Part shown: positions 41,370 through 50,564 of the stretch, piece by piece
Position numbering within the stretch: the stretch's first letter is position 1
Layout of the letters: the number at the start of each line of letters is the position of its first letter
Assembly (NCBI GenBank): GCA_017630395.1
Contig: JAGBVI010000001.1
Location: forward strand, 1 to 64,000
Length of the DNA stretch: 64,000 nucleotides
Origin: Paludibacteraceae bacterium
GTDB lineage: Bacteria; Bacteroidota; Bacteroidia; Bacteroidales; Paludibacteraceae
Reading direction: 5' to 3'
Program-made: the position numbers and the translations under genes
The notes under the pieces: generated by a model
Database searches by the model: none
What the model was told of the DNA's origin: nothing
The model's input: the letters and a program-made list of their open reading frames with translations, nothing else

Positions 41370-41964
41370 CTTCCTCTTCGTGATTTTCAAACCTCACATA
41401 AGTAAAGGATTTATCATTTTTAATATCCTCAAAGAAATTATAAGCATCACGCTTATTCATTGTATCTGAGGTAACAATAATCATGTTATCACACTTATCC
41501 TTTATTTCTTTCAAACCTCTAATTTGCTCATCGCTAAACCAACAGATGTCATCAATGATAACTAAATCATAATTTGTTTCAGTATCAATAGTCTGTCTAA
41601 GAGTTATAGAAGAACCATTTACCAAATTATACTTATTATTAGATGTATCACTTACAAGGTACAACGGATTCAACATTTCGGCTAATCTCTCACGACAAAT
41701 CTTTATACAATTCTCGTTAGAAACATAGATAACAATGTTTCTACCACCCTTAATCATAGCTTCACGGATAGCATGAACCAATGTAAAGTTTGTCTTACCT
41801 TTTTGTCTTCCCATAACTAAACAACATCTATCGTATCTAATACTGGCATAGATTGCACAATCGTTATGATATAGACTATAATTACGAACTTCACAAGATA
41901 AGTTTGACATCAGACATTCGGCAAACTTCTTATACTTTTCAATTTTATTTTCTTTAACAATCAT
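41359..41964 (-). CDS. P-loop ATPase with terminase-like Walker A
   Basis: 201 residues. CCLVMGRQKGKTNFTLVHAI (residues about 46-65) matches the terminase-type Walker A (GRQ.GKT), and YDLVIIDDICWF near 132 is a Walker B. IIVTSDT is a plausible motif III. The length covers only an ATPase core; no nuclease domain follows. It is next to the clamp, so a packaging or DNA-remodelling ATPase are both possible. TAA stop, no TAG. Confidence 0.7.
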   Translation of the reverse strand: MIVKENKIEKYKKFAECLMSNLSCEVRNYSLYHNDCAIYASIRYDRCCLVMGRQKGKTNFTLVHAIREAMIKGGRNIVIYVSNENCIKICRERLAEMLNPLYLVSDTSNNKYNLVNGSSITLRQTIDTETNYDLVIIDDICWFSDEQIRGLKEIKDKCDNMIIVTSDTMNKRDAYNFFEDIKNDKSFTYVRFENHEEEDEV

Positions 41965-41968
41965 AATT

Positions 41969-42733
41969 TTAATTTCTTAAAGTGTTCAATAGATACCTAA
42001 CACTTACATTATCATTCGTAAATGAAAGGAATACAATCTCTGTTCTACTTACACCTTGTCCGATGAATGATGTTTCAAGGGTCATTTCATCAGCAAGGAA
42101 TAAGCGACTAAGTGTAGAAACATTGAGAATTACTTTACCTTCCATCTGTCCTTCTTCAATCTCACCAATGTAAATGCTCATGTTATCAAGATTGTTCTTT
42201 GTACGGTCATTGATTTCTGCAACAACCTTTGTTCCATCTTGGTAAACATAGACTTTGTTCGCATCATCAGAAGTGAATGAGGAACATTGAATGATACTCT
42301 TTACAACAGGCTTGGAAATCTTCATTCGTGAAGTCTTCTCAAAGCTGTTGAACCATTGAACATTTACTCGTGCATTCACAGTCTTGGAGGGTCTATCTGC
42401 TAACATGAACTTAGCACCCTTTACCATGTCATTCTCAAAGTAAATGTGATTATCTCTGATAGAGAATGTAAATGTCTCACCATTATTCATGTCTAATAGT
42501 TTCTGCATCTTGGTCAAATCCTTTACATGAATAACCAATTCATCTGTTTCCATTCCACTTATCTCAAGGATGTTCAACTTCGTATAAAGAATAACAGATG
42601 AATTATCCTCCGAAAGCACAAGAGCTTCAACAAAATCAGGGTAGAACTTCAATGAGACACCACTTCTATCTACATTGAGAATAGAGGAGATGAATGTTTG
42701 CAATTCCTTAGATGAGACAGTTACATTTATCAT
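41969..42733 (-). CDS. gp45: DNA polymerase sliding clamp (gp45-like)
   Basis: 254 residues, slightly longer than T4 gp45 (228). Two repeats of the clamp fold: MINVTVSSKELQTFISSILN with SVILYTKLNILEISG, FTFSIRDNHIYFENDMVKG, and FLADEMTLETSF.GQGVSRTEIVFLSF with a C-terminal RYLLNTL. It tethers polymerase and, in T4, activates late transcription with gp55/gp33, which fits the late-type boxes here. TAA stop; 6 nt from the following gene. Confidence 0.8.
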   Translation of the reverse strand: MINVTVSSKELQTFISSILNVDRSGVSLKFYPDFVEALVLSEDNSSVILYTKLNILEISGMETDELVIHVKDLTKMQKLLDMNNGETFTFSIRDNHIYFENDMVKGAKFMLADRPSKTVNARVNVQWFNSFEKTSRMKISKPVVKSIIQCSSFTSDDANKVYVYQDGTKVVAEINDRTKNNLDNMSIYIGEIEEGQMEGKVILNVSTLSRLFLADEMTLETSFIGQGVSRTEIVFLSFTNDNVSVRYLLNTLRN

Positions 42734-42739
42734 AAAGTA

Positions 42740-43492
42740 TTAAGGAAGAAGAGTATCGTCAATGTCGGTGGAAACTTCCTCACTAAGGTCTGCATCAGGA
42801 AGATTGGTAGAAGCAACTACCTCTGCAATGTGAGTAGGAAGTTCATCAATCTTAACACCGTTCTCACGAACCGACTGTACAAGAATACCAAGGAGCTTGT
42901 TAGTCTTTACCTGCTCAGCAAGTAGAGCCTTAGCTGTCTTATCCATGTTCACATAGAAAGTGTTGTTCTGCTGCACGGCACGCTGAGGAGTGCCACCAAG
43001 ATACTCTGAAATATCAATATCACTCATAGTTTTAGGTTCTTTGTTAGTATAATTGTTTTGTATAACTGGACGAACACTACCCTGTGTAGTATTCTTATAT
43101 GCTTTATCTACATTCAGTAAATCAGAAAGAGGGACTTCTATCACTTCTGTTGAAGGTTGGCTCGCCATCATTCGTAGTTGCTCACCTTCATTCAACATTC
43201 TTGCCATATTTTCACCTACCTATTCCAAAGCAGGAATTTTGCTGTGATAGATTGAATTTTGGTCTTTCTATGACCCAACATATCCTCGAACAGCGAGTTC
43301 GTTATGCTCTGTCTCTGCAACACCACGGGCAATGGTATTAACAAAAGCAAACAAACCTCCACCATTCTTTGTAATCTGTCTTGGGTCAATAGGTCCTTCT
43401 CGTAAATCCTCATATTTTTCGTCATGAGAATTATACCGTGTCTGATTATGACCGTAAGCACTTCGTCTTGGATTTAATGGTACTTTTGCCAT
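42740..43492 (-). CDS. Unknown 250-residue protein with two in-frame TAGs
   Basis: MAKVPLNPRRSAYGHNQTRY...RGYVGS, TAG at 43268-43270 (codon 75), KDQNSIYHSKIPALE, TAG at 43220-43222 (codon 91), VGENMARMLNEGEQLRMMAS... to TAA. The second half would pass as a separate 155-residue gene in standard code. Tyr/Gly-rich basic N-terminus, helical C-terminus with acidic end. Located between clamp and ssDNA-binding protein; could be a replication accessory. No family recognised. Confidence 0.78.
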
Positions 43493-43570
43493 ATCACATA
43501 TATTATAAGGGAGTTCTATTCATTTTTCAGAATAAAACTCCCTTATTGTTAGCACTTATAAATCAATAGA

Positions 43571-44674
43571 TTACATTCCCATCTGCTCTGCTTCAAGCTC
43601 AGCCATGAAGTCATCCATGTCATTACTCTCAGCAAAAGTAGGAACGGAAGCATCAGAAGAATCAAGGCTGTAATCATCTTCAACCTCAGTATTCTCATAA
43701 GTTTCCTCCTTGGAAGCAACAACCTTAGGAGCAACCTTTTCCTCATCGGACATCCATGCAGCGGAAACGTGCATAGAAATCTTAGGATTGGAAAGGAAAG
43801 ACTTCACAAAGAGCTTCTTCACATCACCATAAGGACGAATGCTATCCTTTACAATCTCAGTAGGGTCAATCATGTCATTAGCAATACGCTCCTACACGAT
43901 TTCTTTGAGAGAAACACCCTCCTTTAACATGCGCTTGGTATCCTCTGCATTAGCATCAATACCATTATCACCGAAGAGGTCAGCCTTGGCAAAACACATC
44001 TCAGACTTAGCGAACTGAGGAATACCACCGTTATTAAGAGTTACCTTAACACGAAGATTCATACCATCAGGAGAAAGGTCAAACACCTTCTTGGCAACCT
44101 TTACCGAAGAACCACGAATCTCAGAGAAATGTGCATCCAACTGCCCATGAAGAGCACCATCAACAATATCCCACAATGCCTTATTAAGCTCGACAGGGAA
44201 CACCTTACCGTTATTCTCAGGAGACACAGGGTCATCCACGATAAGAGCATTCATTATACGAACCTCATTGCGATTGAGGGGAGAAAGTACACGCTTAATT
44301 TCCTCATTGTTACCAGTATTTGCGCGGAGGAACTCTGTACGCCATTCATCAATAGGGCATGCTTCACCAATGTTACCAGCCGAAGTCACATAGTTCCACT
44401 TACCGTAGGACTGACCAGGCTGGGGCATACCCTGCCAACGATACTGATAGCGGTATACATAGGTCTTGTGGAAACCCTCTGCACCTTCCTTAGTCCAAGG
44501 AAGAAGCTTAATGATGTAAGTGTTACATACATCCTCAATCTTCTCACCCTTCTGGGGCTTAGGGGCTACAAACTTAAAAATCTTGCTAGAAAGAAATTCC
44601 TTCTTAACACGATTACCACTATCCGTCTTTGCTACTACTGCACTTACAAGTGCGTCTAAGTCAATATTACTCAT
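43571..44674 (-). CDS. gp32: Single-stranded DNA-binding protein (gp32-like) with one in-frame TAG
   Basis: 367 residues with TAG at 43892-43894 (codon 261). The N-terminal and core part reads TYVYRYQYRWQGMPQPGQSY and WNYVTSAGNIGEACPIDEWR, aromatic-rich as in T4 gp32. After VSLKEIV-TAG-ERIANDMIDPTEIVKDS it continues to the acidic tail DMDDFMAELEAEQ, the hallmark of gp32-type proteins used to recruit partners. Without read-through the acidic tail would be lost. An unusually long leader with duplicated Shine-Dalgarno precedes it. Confidence 0.85.
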
Positions 44675-44799
44675 AATTACTATTCCTTATTTTTACTATT
44701 CCTTAATATATTGCGTGTTCGTCATTCGCCCGAATAACCAGTACCGCCCCCTGTTACAAAAACTATTATACGCAAGTTCTATTAAATTATCAATTTATA
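44675..44799 (-). promoter_or_regulatory. gp32-like gene promoter and structured leader
   Basis: TTGATA, 17 nt, TATAAT (about 44764-44792), then about 90 nt of leader. It has an ATTCGGGCGAAT palindrome and two tandem copies of AAGGAATAGTAA directly before the ATG. T4 gp32 represses its own translation through leader RNA; a similar operator is possible here. Confidence 0.55.
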
Positions 44800-45447
44800 T
44801 CAGGATTTTTTTCCTGCTTTTATCAATCTTTGTGAAAATTTATTAAATCTAGTCCCTATTTCTCGCATCTCTTTACTTCTTAGATATTGCTCCTTAGTAT
44901 CTTCCCATACTTTTTCAAATTCGTCAGTTATCATCTCTCTGTAATCGTAAGGGAATATATCAATGTCAATCTCTAAGCAATGAATGTGATAAAAACTGAT
45001 ATTCTGTTGTTTCAAATGTATTATTGCCCAAGGTACTCCGTGTTCATTTACACATGTTTTATACTCTGCAAGCGTAATATCTTTCTCTTGAATGAAACCA
45101 TAAATGAATAAAATGCCATCTTTGAAGTCTTTTATACTTTCAATGTTATCTACATCCTCGTTATACTTTTCACGCATGTGTTTAGCATAAACTCGTGTAG
45201 CTCTCAATGTAGTAAAGTATTCAAGTGTAGGATAGGTGCTCAATTCATACTTGAACCCTGCTTTGAAAAACTGGAATGGATTCACATCCTTATACTGCTC
45301 AAAGAACATTCGCAACTTTTGAATTTGTAATACATCCTTTTCACGCATCTTAGAGAAATCCTTTCTCGCCTTATAAGGTCGTTGGTATTTCTCTGCCATC
45401 GCTCTTAAATATTGATTATAAATCCTTTGTTCCGTTTCGTTTAGCAT
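44800..45447 (-). CDS. Unknown 215-residue protein in replisome cluster
   Basis: MLNETEQRIYNQYLRAMAEK; helical, with RKDFSKMREKDVLQIQKLRM and PFQFFKAGF. Size and location (next to gp32-like and helicase genes) resemble the T4 gp59 helicase loader (217 residues), but I see no decisive motif, so this is a guess by position. Overlaps the next gene by 32 nt. TGA stop. Confidence 0.65.
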   Translation of the reverse strand: MLNETEQRIYNQYLRAMAEKYQRPYKARKDFSKMREKDVLQIQKLRMFFEQYKDVNPFQFFKAGFKYELSTYPTLEYFTTLRATRVYAKHMREKYNEDVDNIESIKDFKDGILFIYGFIQEKDITLAEYKTCVNEHGVPWAIIHLKQQNISFYHIHCLEIDIDIFPYDYREMITDEFEKVWEDTKEQYLRSKEMREIGTRFNKFSQRLIKAGKKS

Positions 45448-45730
45448 ATTCTCGTATTATTTCTATTAACCTATCCCTTTTCTTCTGACTTCTAAGTTCT
45501 TCGTATTGTAATAAAGTTCTTATCAATTCTACAATACCTTCACTCTTAACTTCTCTATTTAATAAATCGTTAAAATTGGAGTTATTTTTAGCAATCTCAA
45601 AGACATCAATAGGATGAATTACCTTCCCTTCTAATAGACATCCAATAGACATCATTATTAAAAGGGAATGTTTAGTTTCACTTTCAATCAAAGTCTCATA
45701 AGGGGTAGGCAAATAGTCCCATTCACTCAT
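45416..45730 (-). CDS. Unknown 104-residue protein in replisome cluster
   Basis: MSEWDYLPTPYETLIESETK; helical, ending REYAKRNGTKDL at TAA. It starts 9 nt after the helicase stop and overlaps the 44800 gene, so it is part of the same operon. Function unknown. Confidence 0.7.
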   Translation of the reverse strand: MSEWDYLPTPYETLIESETKHSLLIMMSIGCLLEGKVIHPIDVFEIAKNNSNFNDLLNREVKSEGIVELIRTLLQYEELRSQKKRDRLIEIIREYAKRNGTKDL

Positions 45731-45739
45731 GAATTTTAT

Positions 45740-47062
45740 TTAATTGAAGAGATTGTTCATCCCTTGTATTGCTTCTGATGGGCTTCCCTCATCTGCTTCG
45801 CCTAATTCTACACTTTGTGCATCCTCGAATCGCAAGTTTTCAATGTTGAATCTCAAAGGAACTGTCATACCTTTTGCACCTAAACGACTCTTCAAGATTG
45901 CAGCTCTCATGATTCCCATCGTCAAATCTTCCTCTTGTCTGTATAAAGAAACAATGAAATCAGCCTCAGCACAAATTGCAATGGACTCTGCGAAATACTT
46001 CATGTCAGGGGTATTACTCATGCCATCTCTGTTAATCTGTGCTGCTGTGAATACAGGACACTTGTACTTGTAACTCAAAGCACGCATTTCTCGTGCTATT
46101 CTCTTCCCTGCTTCATTACTATTATCAGCATTAGGTGCATATAACAATGTCAAATAATCAACACATATCAAGTCAAACTTCTCACCTTGTCTTTCCAACT
46201 GTTCAATGTAACCATCCAATGCGCTTACTGTCAATGTACTAGGGGGAAATTCCTTGATTTTCATCTTACCATACTGCTTAGTAGCAACGCTTTGTCTAAG
46301 TTCCTCAGTAAGCATAGGAATACTATTGATAGGAAGATTATACAAATCAGCGTAGATACGTTGTGCATAGACAGTTTCACTCATTTCAAGGGAAACTACA
46401 AGAACATTCTTACCTTGTTTACAAGCATTTACTGCAATGTTAGCCAAGAAGATTGACTTACCCATGTTAGTTGGAGCAGAAACAACACCTAGAACCTTAC
46501 CATCAGCAGGTAATCCACCATTGATAATCTTATCAATCTCTGTAAATCCTAATGGAATACGATTATTATCTGTTCTACTCTCTTGAATGAACTTCTCTAC
46601 ATCTCTGTAGATGTCAAACGCATCTTCTTGGATTAGTTTTAGTGATGCCACATTGGTAAACTTCTCTACCAACATATCACTATCCAAGTCACCATTAGGG
46701 TCATAGTTACTAAAAATGTCCTTAAATGTAATGAGGGCAAGACGCTTCTTTATATAATTCTCAAAGTAATTATAAAGTTCCTCTTTCGGCATTTCCTTAT
46801 GGTCAACGCCTTTAATATTACCAAACGCTTCTCTTACATGTTGTGCTAAACCATCTGTATTAGCAAGCAACTTCACATCTTGTAGAGTAGGAACTCTACC
46901 CTTTTCATTGTAGAACTTCTGATAAAACCTAGATACTTCCTCAAATGACTTGTCAGCAAAAATTTCAGGCTTGAACTTCACATTCACCATAGGTAAGAAT
47001 GCGAAATCCATTACTAGACTTTTGAATAACAACTTCTCTAAGTATGTCTCATTAGGCTTCAT
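45740..47062 (-). CDS. gp41: Replicative DNA helicase (gp41/DnaB-like)
   Basis: 440 residues. N-terminal helical domain, a LGFTEIDKIINGGLP linker entry, Walker A SAPTNMGKS (about 195-203), LVVSLEMSE, Walker B LICVDYLTLL and AQINRDG, then a C-terminal tail. It is the RecA-type hexameric 5'-3' helicase of the fork and works with the primase at 38281. TATAAT lies 9 nt before the ATG. No TAG; TAA stop. T4 gp41 is 475 residues. Confidence 0.93.
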   Translation of the reverse strand: MKPNETYLEKLLFKSLVMDFAFLPMVNVKFKPEIFADKSFEEVSRFYQKFYNEKGRVPTLQDVKLLANTDGLAQHVREAFGNIKGVDHKEMPKEELYNYFENYIKKRLALITFKDIFSNYDPNGDLDSDMLVEKFTNVASLKLIQEDAFDIYRDVEKFIQESRTDNNRIPLGFTEIDKIINGGLPADGKVLGVVSAPTNMGKSIFLANIAVNACKQGKNVLVVSLEMSETVYAQRIYADLYNLPINSIPMLTEELRQSVATKQYGKMKIKEFPPSTLTVSALDGYIEQLERQGEKFDLICVDYLTLLYAPNADNSNEAGKRIAREMRALSYKYKCPVFTAAQINRDGMSNTPDMKYFAESIAICAEADFIVSLYRQEEDLTMGIMRAAILKSRLGAKGMTVPLRFNIENLRFEDAQSVELGEADEGSPSEAIQGMNNLFN

Positions 47063-47089
47063 ACACTATCCATTATACATGTGTTCTTT

Positions 47090-48733
47090 TTAGATTCCTA
47101 CCCACTCAAGCATGTCACCTCCCATAGTCTTTTCCATAGGACTATTCACAAAGGTTTCTCCCTCACAACACACAAACTTGATTCCTAAATGATGTGCCAC
47201 ACCTTCCATTAGAATTTTACCAAGTTCCTTACCCTTGTTCTTGAATGCTCTAAACATATTGGAACTCTTAGGATAATCCACAAAGAATTCAAATGACTTC
47301 TACATCGGAAATGCTGTAACATTTACATAACCATCCTCACCATTCACTCCATTACCCTTATTAAGATTCTCTTCAAGAGTTTCCTCAATTAACTGGGCAG
47401 TCTTACGGTCAATCTTATCACATACGAATCTCCAAGTGTAATATGGGATATTCTTCTCGTTTTTCTGACGAGCAAGAGCAGCAACGAGACTATCTTCTTC
47501 AATCTAATTCACCTCTTCCCAAGAACGAGAACTCTCAATGAACTCCATCAAATCCTTATTCTTTTGAGTATATTCCTTAACTATTTCGTAAGCCTCAACT
47601 TTCTTAGGAAGTTCTGCTTCAAGTTTGTTAATTGTAGTATTGAGATAATTAATACGATTTCTCATCTGTTTTACAGCATTATTGAGAGATTTAACATCTT
47701 TACTCTTATTTTTCTTAGCATGTTTAGAAGCAATAAGTGCTTCACTATATTGTACTTGAAGTTTTACAAGCTCATCTTTGAGATTCTCAATCTTCTGCTT
47801 CTCAATACTTTCATTAAAATGTTCCATAGAACATCCAAGTCTCTGCTCATACTTGGCAATAGTTGCTTCATACCTTTTCTTATCAGAGAATTCAGAACCC
47901 TTACGGACTTCACCCTTAGAGCGACTACGAACCTCCACACCTAAACTGTTACGAATTTTCGTAATGATATTAGGAGAATATAGATGATTACAAAGGTCAG
48001 CCCAAGAGCCATCATATTCATCAAGGCGAATCTCCCATTCTCTTTCAATCTAATCAAGAGTAGAAGGTGTAAGTAAGAATGACATCATCTTAGGAGTAAA
48101 ATTCTTACCTAATTCTTCTTCAATTTTCATCTGACGCTTATAAGCAGTTTCCCAAATCACAGTCTGTGTATGACCTTTTACAGAATCACAAGCAATACTA
48201 TCGAGATAAGGAACTGCACGGTTTCTAAAACAGTCCAACGGCATAGAACAACAGAAGAACTCACTCATACCATCGAGAATATCTCTGTCACAAATACCTT
48301 GCCAACTACGACCGTACTTTTCTGCTTTAAGGAATGAATTAGGTGTCTTGAAATCTTTTACAAAAGTAGGAATAATCATACCCTTCCAAGACTTAGGCTG
48401 TGTATCCTTAACCATTTGAACAAAATTAGGATGCTTCTGACAATTCTCATTAAAGTTCCAAGCTTTTTCAGTAGTATAATTCTTAGGAAAGAACTTAACA
48501 AAAGCATTTAAGTCTTTTTTAGACGAAGATATTTCTTTTTTGTTTGAATATCTAATAACACATTCCTTCGAACGATATACTTTATCAACAAGACCAAGTG
48601 TTTTCAAAATTGAAGAATGTATAGTAATAGAAGAAATTGCATAATCACTTGTTACAATTTTGGCAGCTCTCTGCTCATTATCCGTAGGCTTACGGATAAT
48701 GACTTTCTTATAATCATCTTTGTTAATTTGCAT
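47090..48733 (-). CDS. Unknown 547-residue protein with three in-frame TAGs
   Basis: From ATG 48733 (MQINKDDYKKVIIRKPTDNE), with TAGs at 48050-48052 (codon 228), 47504-47506 (codon 410) and 47300-47302 (codon 478), TAA at 47090. In standard code it appears as three unrelated ORFs plus an apparently empty 220-bp gap. Residues 290-400 form a long coiled coil; the C-terminal RAFKNKGKELGKILMEGVAH is basic. It sits between helicase and UvsX, so a recombination or replication accessory is likely, but no family is recognised. Confidence 0.8.
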
Positions 48734-48817
48734 AAAAATAATGTACCATAAATGATGATACTCTGTCAACTACTTTTTTTAAAAAATATTTTTATGATTT
48801 TTTTATCAGATAAGCAA

Positions 48818-48850
48818 TAAAAAAGACAGTTAGATTTTCACTAACTGTCT
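48818..48850. terminator. Bidirectional terminator
   Basis: GACAGTTAG-ATTTTCA-CTAACTGTC with A-run on the left, after the UvsX stop. Confidence 0.88.
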
Positions 48851-48884
48851 GAGTTACTATGCGAATTATTATGTATGGGAAATT

Positions 48885-50087
48885 TTATTCTATATCTTCA
48901 TTTATATCCTCATCAATAAATTCATCAATTTCATCTTCATCAATGAGGTCAAGGTTAGAGCCGTTATAAGTCCAGTTCTCTGTAATCTTTTCCTGAAGCT
49001 TGGGAATATACTCATCCCAGAACTTTTTAGATGTTTGAATCTCCTGCTTAGTACCAATATACTTATCATCTACACCATCCTCAGTTGAACGGATATAGAG
49101 TTTACCTGCCTTATTGTAAATGAGGTCAAACTCCTGAGCAAGTTCAAGCAAACCGTAATACTTGCGAAGCCCCTTCTGCCAAGAAATGTACATAGAACCC
49201 TCCATGTAAGGTTTTACTACTCGGTTCTTAATACTAAGACCACGGATTGCAATACCAGTCATGCCCTTAGAGCCAATGGCTGCTTCATCACCAGTCTTAC
49301 GGTCCGCATCACCCTCCTTAACCTGTACAGCGGAAAGCTGTAGAACAGTAGAGGAGAAATACTTAACTGACTTACCACCGCTCATGTTCTTCTCAAGGGA
49401 GGGGAACATCTGACCAGGGTTGTCAAAGATATGGTTGGTACATACGATAGTAGTCTTGGTACGAGCAGACATGTTGGTCATCATCTTAATGAACTGCTTC
49501 ATGCTCTTAGCGAGCGTACCCATGTCAGCGGAAGAACTTTCATCTTCAAGACGCTTGAAGTCCATTTCAGACATCATACCACCAAGACTATCTACGAGAA
49601 TGAAGAACTGACCCTTCATACCCTGTGATTCTACAAAGTTCAAGAAAGCATACATGCTATTCTTACACTGTTCAATAGACTTAACAGGGAAATACTTTAC
49701 CTTGGTAACATCAAGTCCAAGATTGGTGGCAAACTCTCTGTCAATGGCATTCTCAGAGTCAAAGATAAGAATTCTCTTACCCTTTTTCTGTGCCAATGCA
49801 GCAGCTTGCAAACCGATATAAGATTTACCAACAGAAGAAGGAGCAGCAAGAACAGTCATGCGACCTTCAGGGAATCCACCACCTACAATACGACCACTAA
49901 GAAGTGCATTAAGCATGCAACATCCTGTGTCATCGAATGTATCAATGTTTGAAAGTGCTTCGGAAAGCATACTTGCAGAGTCATTACACTCATCAAGTAC
50001 ACCCCAAGCCTTATCAATGATTTTCTGCTTCTCCTTATCGGAGAGTGTGTTGAAATCAACTTTTACTTCTTCCTTCTTCTTTGCCAT
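48885..50087 (-). CDS. uvsX: UvsX RecA-like recombinase
   Basis: 400 residues (T4 UvsX 391). Walker A APSSVGKS (82-89), FDSENAIDREF, Walker B FFILVDSLGG, and IVCTNHIFDNPGQMFP with the MSGGKSVKYFSS L2-like segment. The acidic C-terminus (DLIDEDEIDEFIDEDINEDI) matches the T4 protein. It catalyses strand exchange in recombination-dependent replication, with UvsY at 56977 as mediator. No TAG; TAA stop. Confidence 0.95.
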   Translation of the reverse strand: MAKKKEEVKVDFNTLSDKEKQKIIDKAWGVLDECNDSASMLSEALSNIDTFDDTGCCMLNALLSGRIVGGGFPEGRMTVLAAPSSVGKSYIGLQAAALAQKKGKRILIFDSENAIDREFATNLGLDVTKVKYFPVKSIEQCKNSMYAFLNFVESQGMKGQFFILVDSLGGMMSEMDFKRLEDESSSADMGTLAKSMKQFIKMMTNMSARTKTTIVCTNHIFDNPGQMFPSLEKNMSGGKSVKYFSSTVLQLSAVQVKEGDADRKTGDEAAIGSKGMTGIAIRGLSIKNRVVKPYMEGSMYISWQKGLRKYYGLLELAQEFDLIYNKAGKLYIRSTEDGVDDKYIGTKQEIQTSKKFWDEYIPKLQEKITENWTYNGSNLDLIDEDEIDEFIDEDINEDIE

Positions 50088-50132
50088 ACTTTATATTCGC
50101 TTCTTCTGTTGTTTTTTTTTTGATTTTTTTAA

Positions 50133-50537
50133 TTAACCCTTATGCTTATCACAAAGCTTAATAATGGTTTCATAATGAGCGATAAGTCGTTCATCATACT
50201 CTGCATCATCGCTAATGATGTAATTGGGATTAACTGTCCAAATATTATCTGCACTATCTTTAAGACATGCACCAAATACATAAGGAGTCATTTCCCATTT
50301 AAGACTACCTTTCATGACAGGCTGTCCATGCTCATCGGTTCTGATTACAGGCTGACCATGCTCATCAATTTTAACCTGCCCATTTTCATCAACCTCATAA
50401 ACAGGTTCATTTACAACAGCAAATGCTATTGATGCTGGGTTTGCCACTGAGTAACGACCGCATTCAGTCTTACCCTTTACCACACCAAAGGAGGTAAGAA
50501 CACCATCAGACCACATAATATACTTCTTTTCTTCCAT
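50133..50537 (-). CDS. Unknown 134-residue protein with internal repeats
   Basis: MEEKKYIMWSDGVLTSFGVV. Residues 48-72 contain three tandem copies of D(E)xGQPV: DENGQVKI, DEHGQPVIR, TDEHGQPVMK. This resembles beta-solenoid style extracellular repeats, but is too short for certainty. Between UvsX and UvsW on the same strand. TAA stop. Confidence 0.7.
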   Translation of the reverse strand: MEEKKYIMWSDGVLTSFGVVKGKTECGRYSVANPASIAFAVVNEPVYEVDENGQVKIDEHGQPVIRTDEHGQPVMKGSLKWEMTPYVFGACLKDSADNIWTVNPNYIISDDAEYDERLIAHYETIIKLCDKHKG

Positions 50538-50564
50538 GTCTTTATTATATCACAGTTCTTTTTA

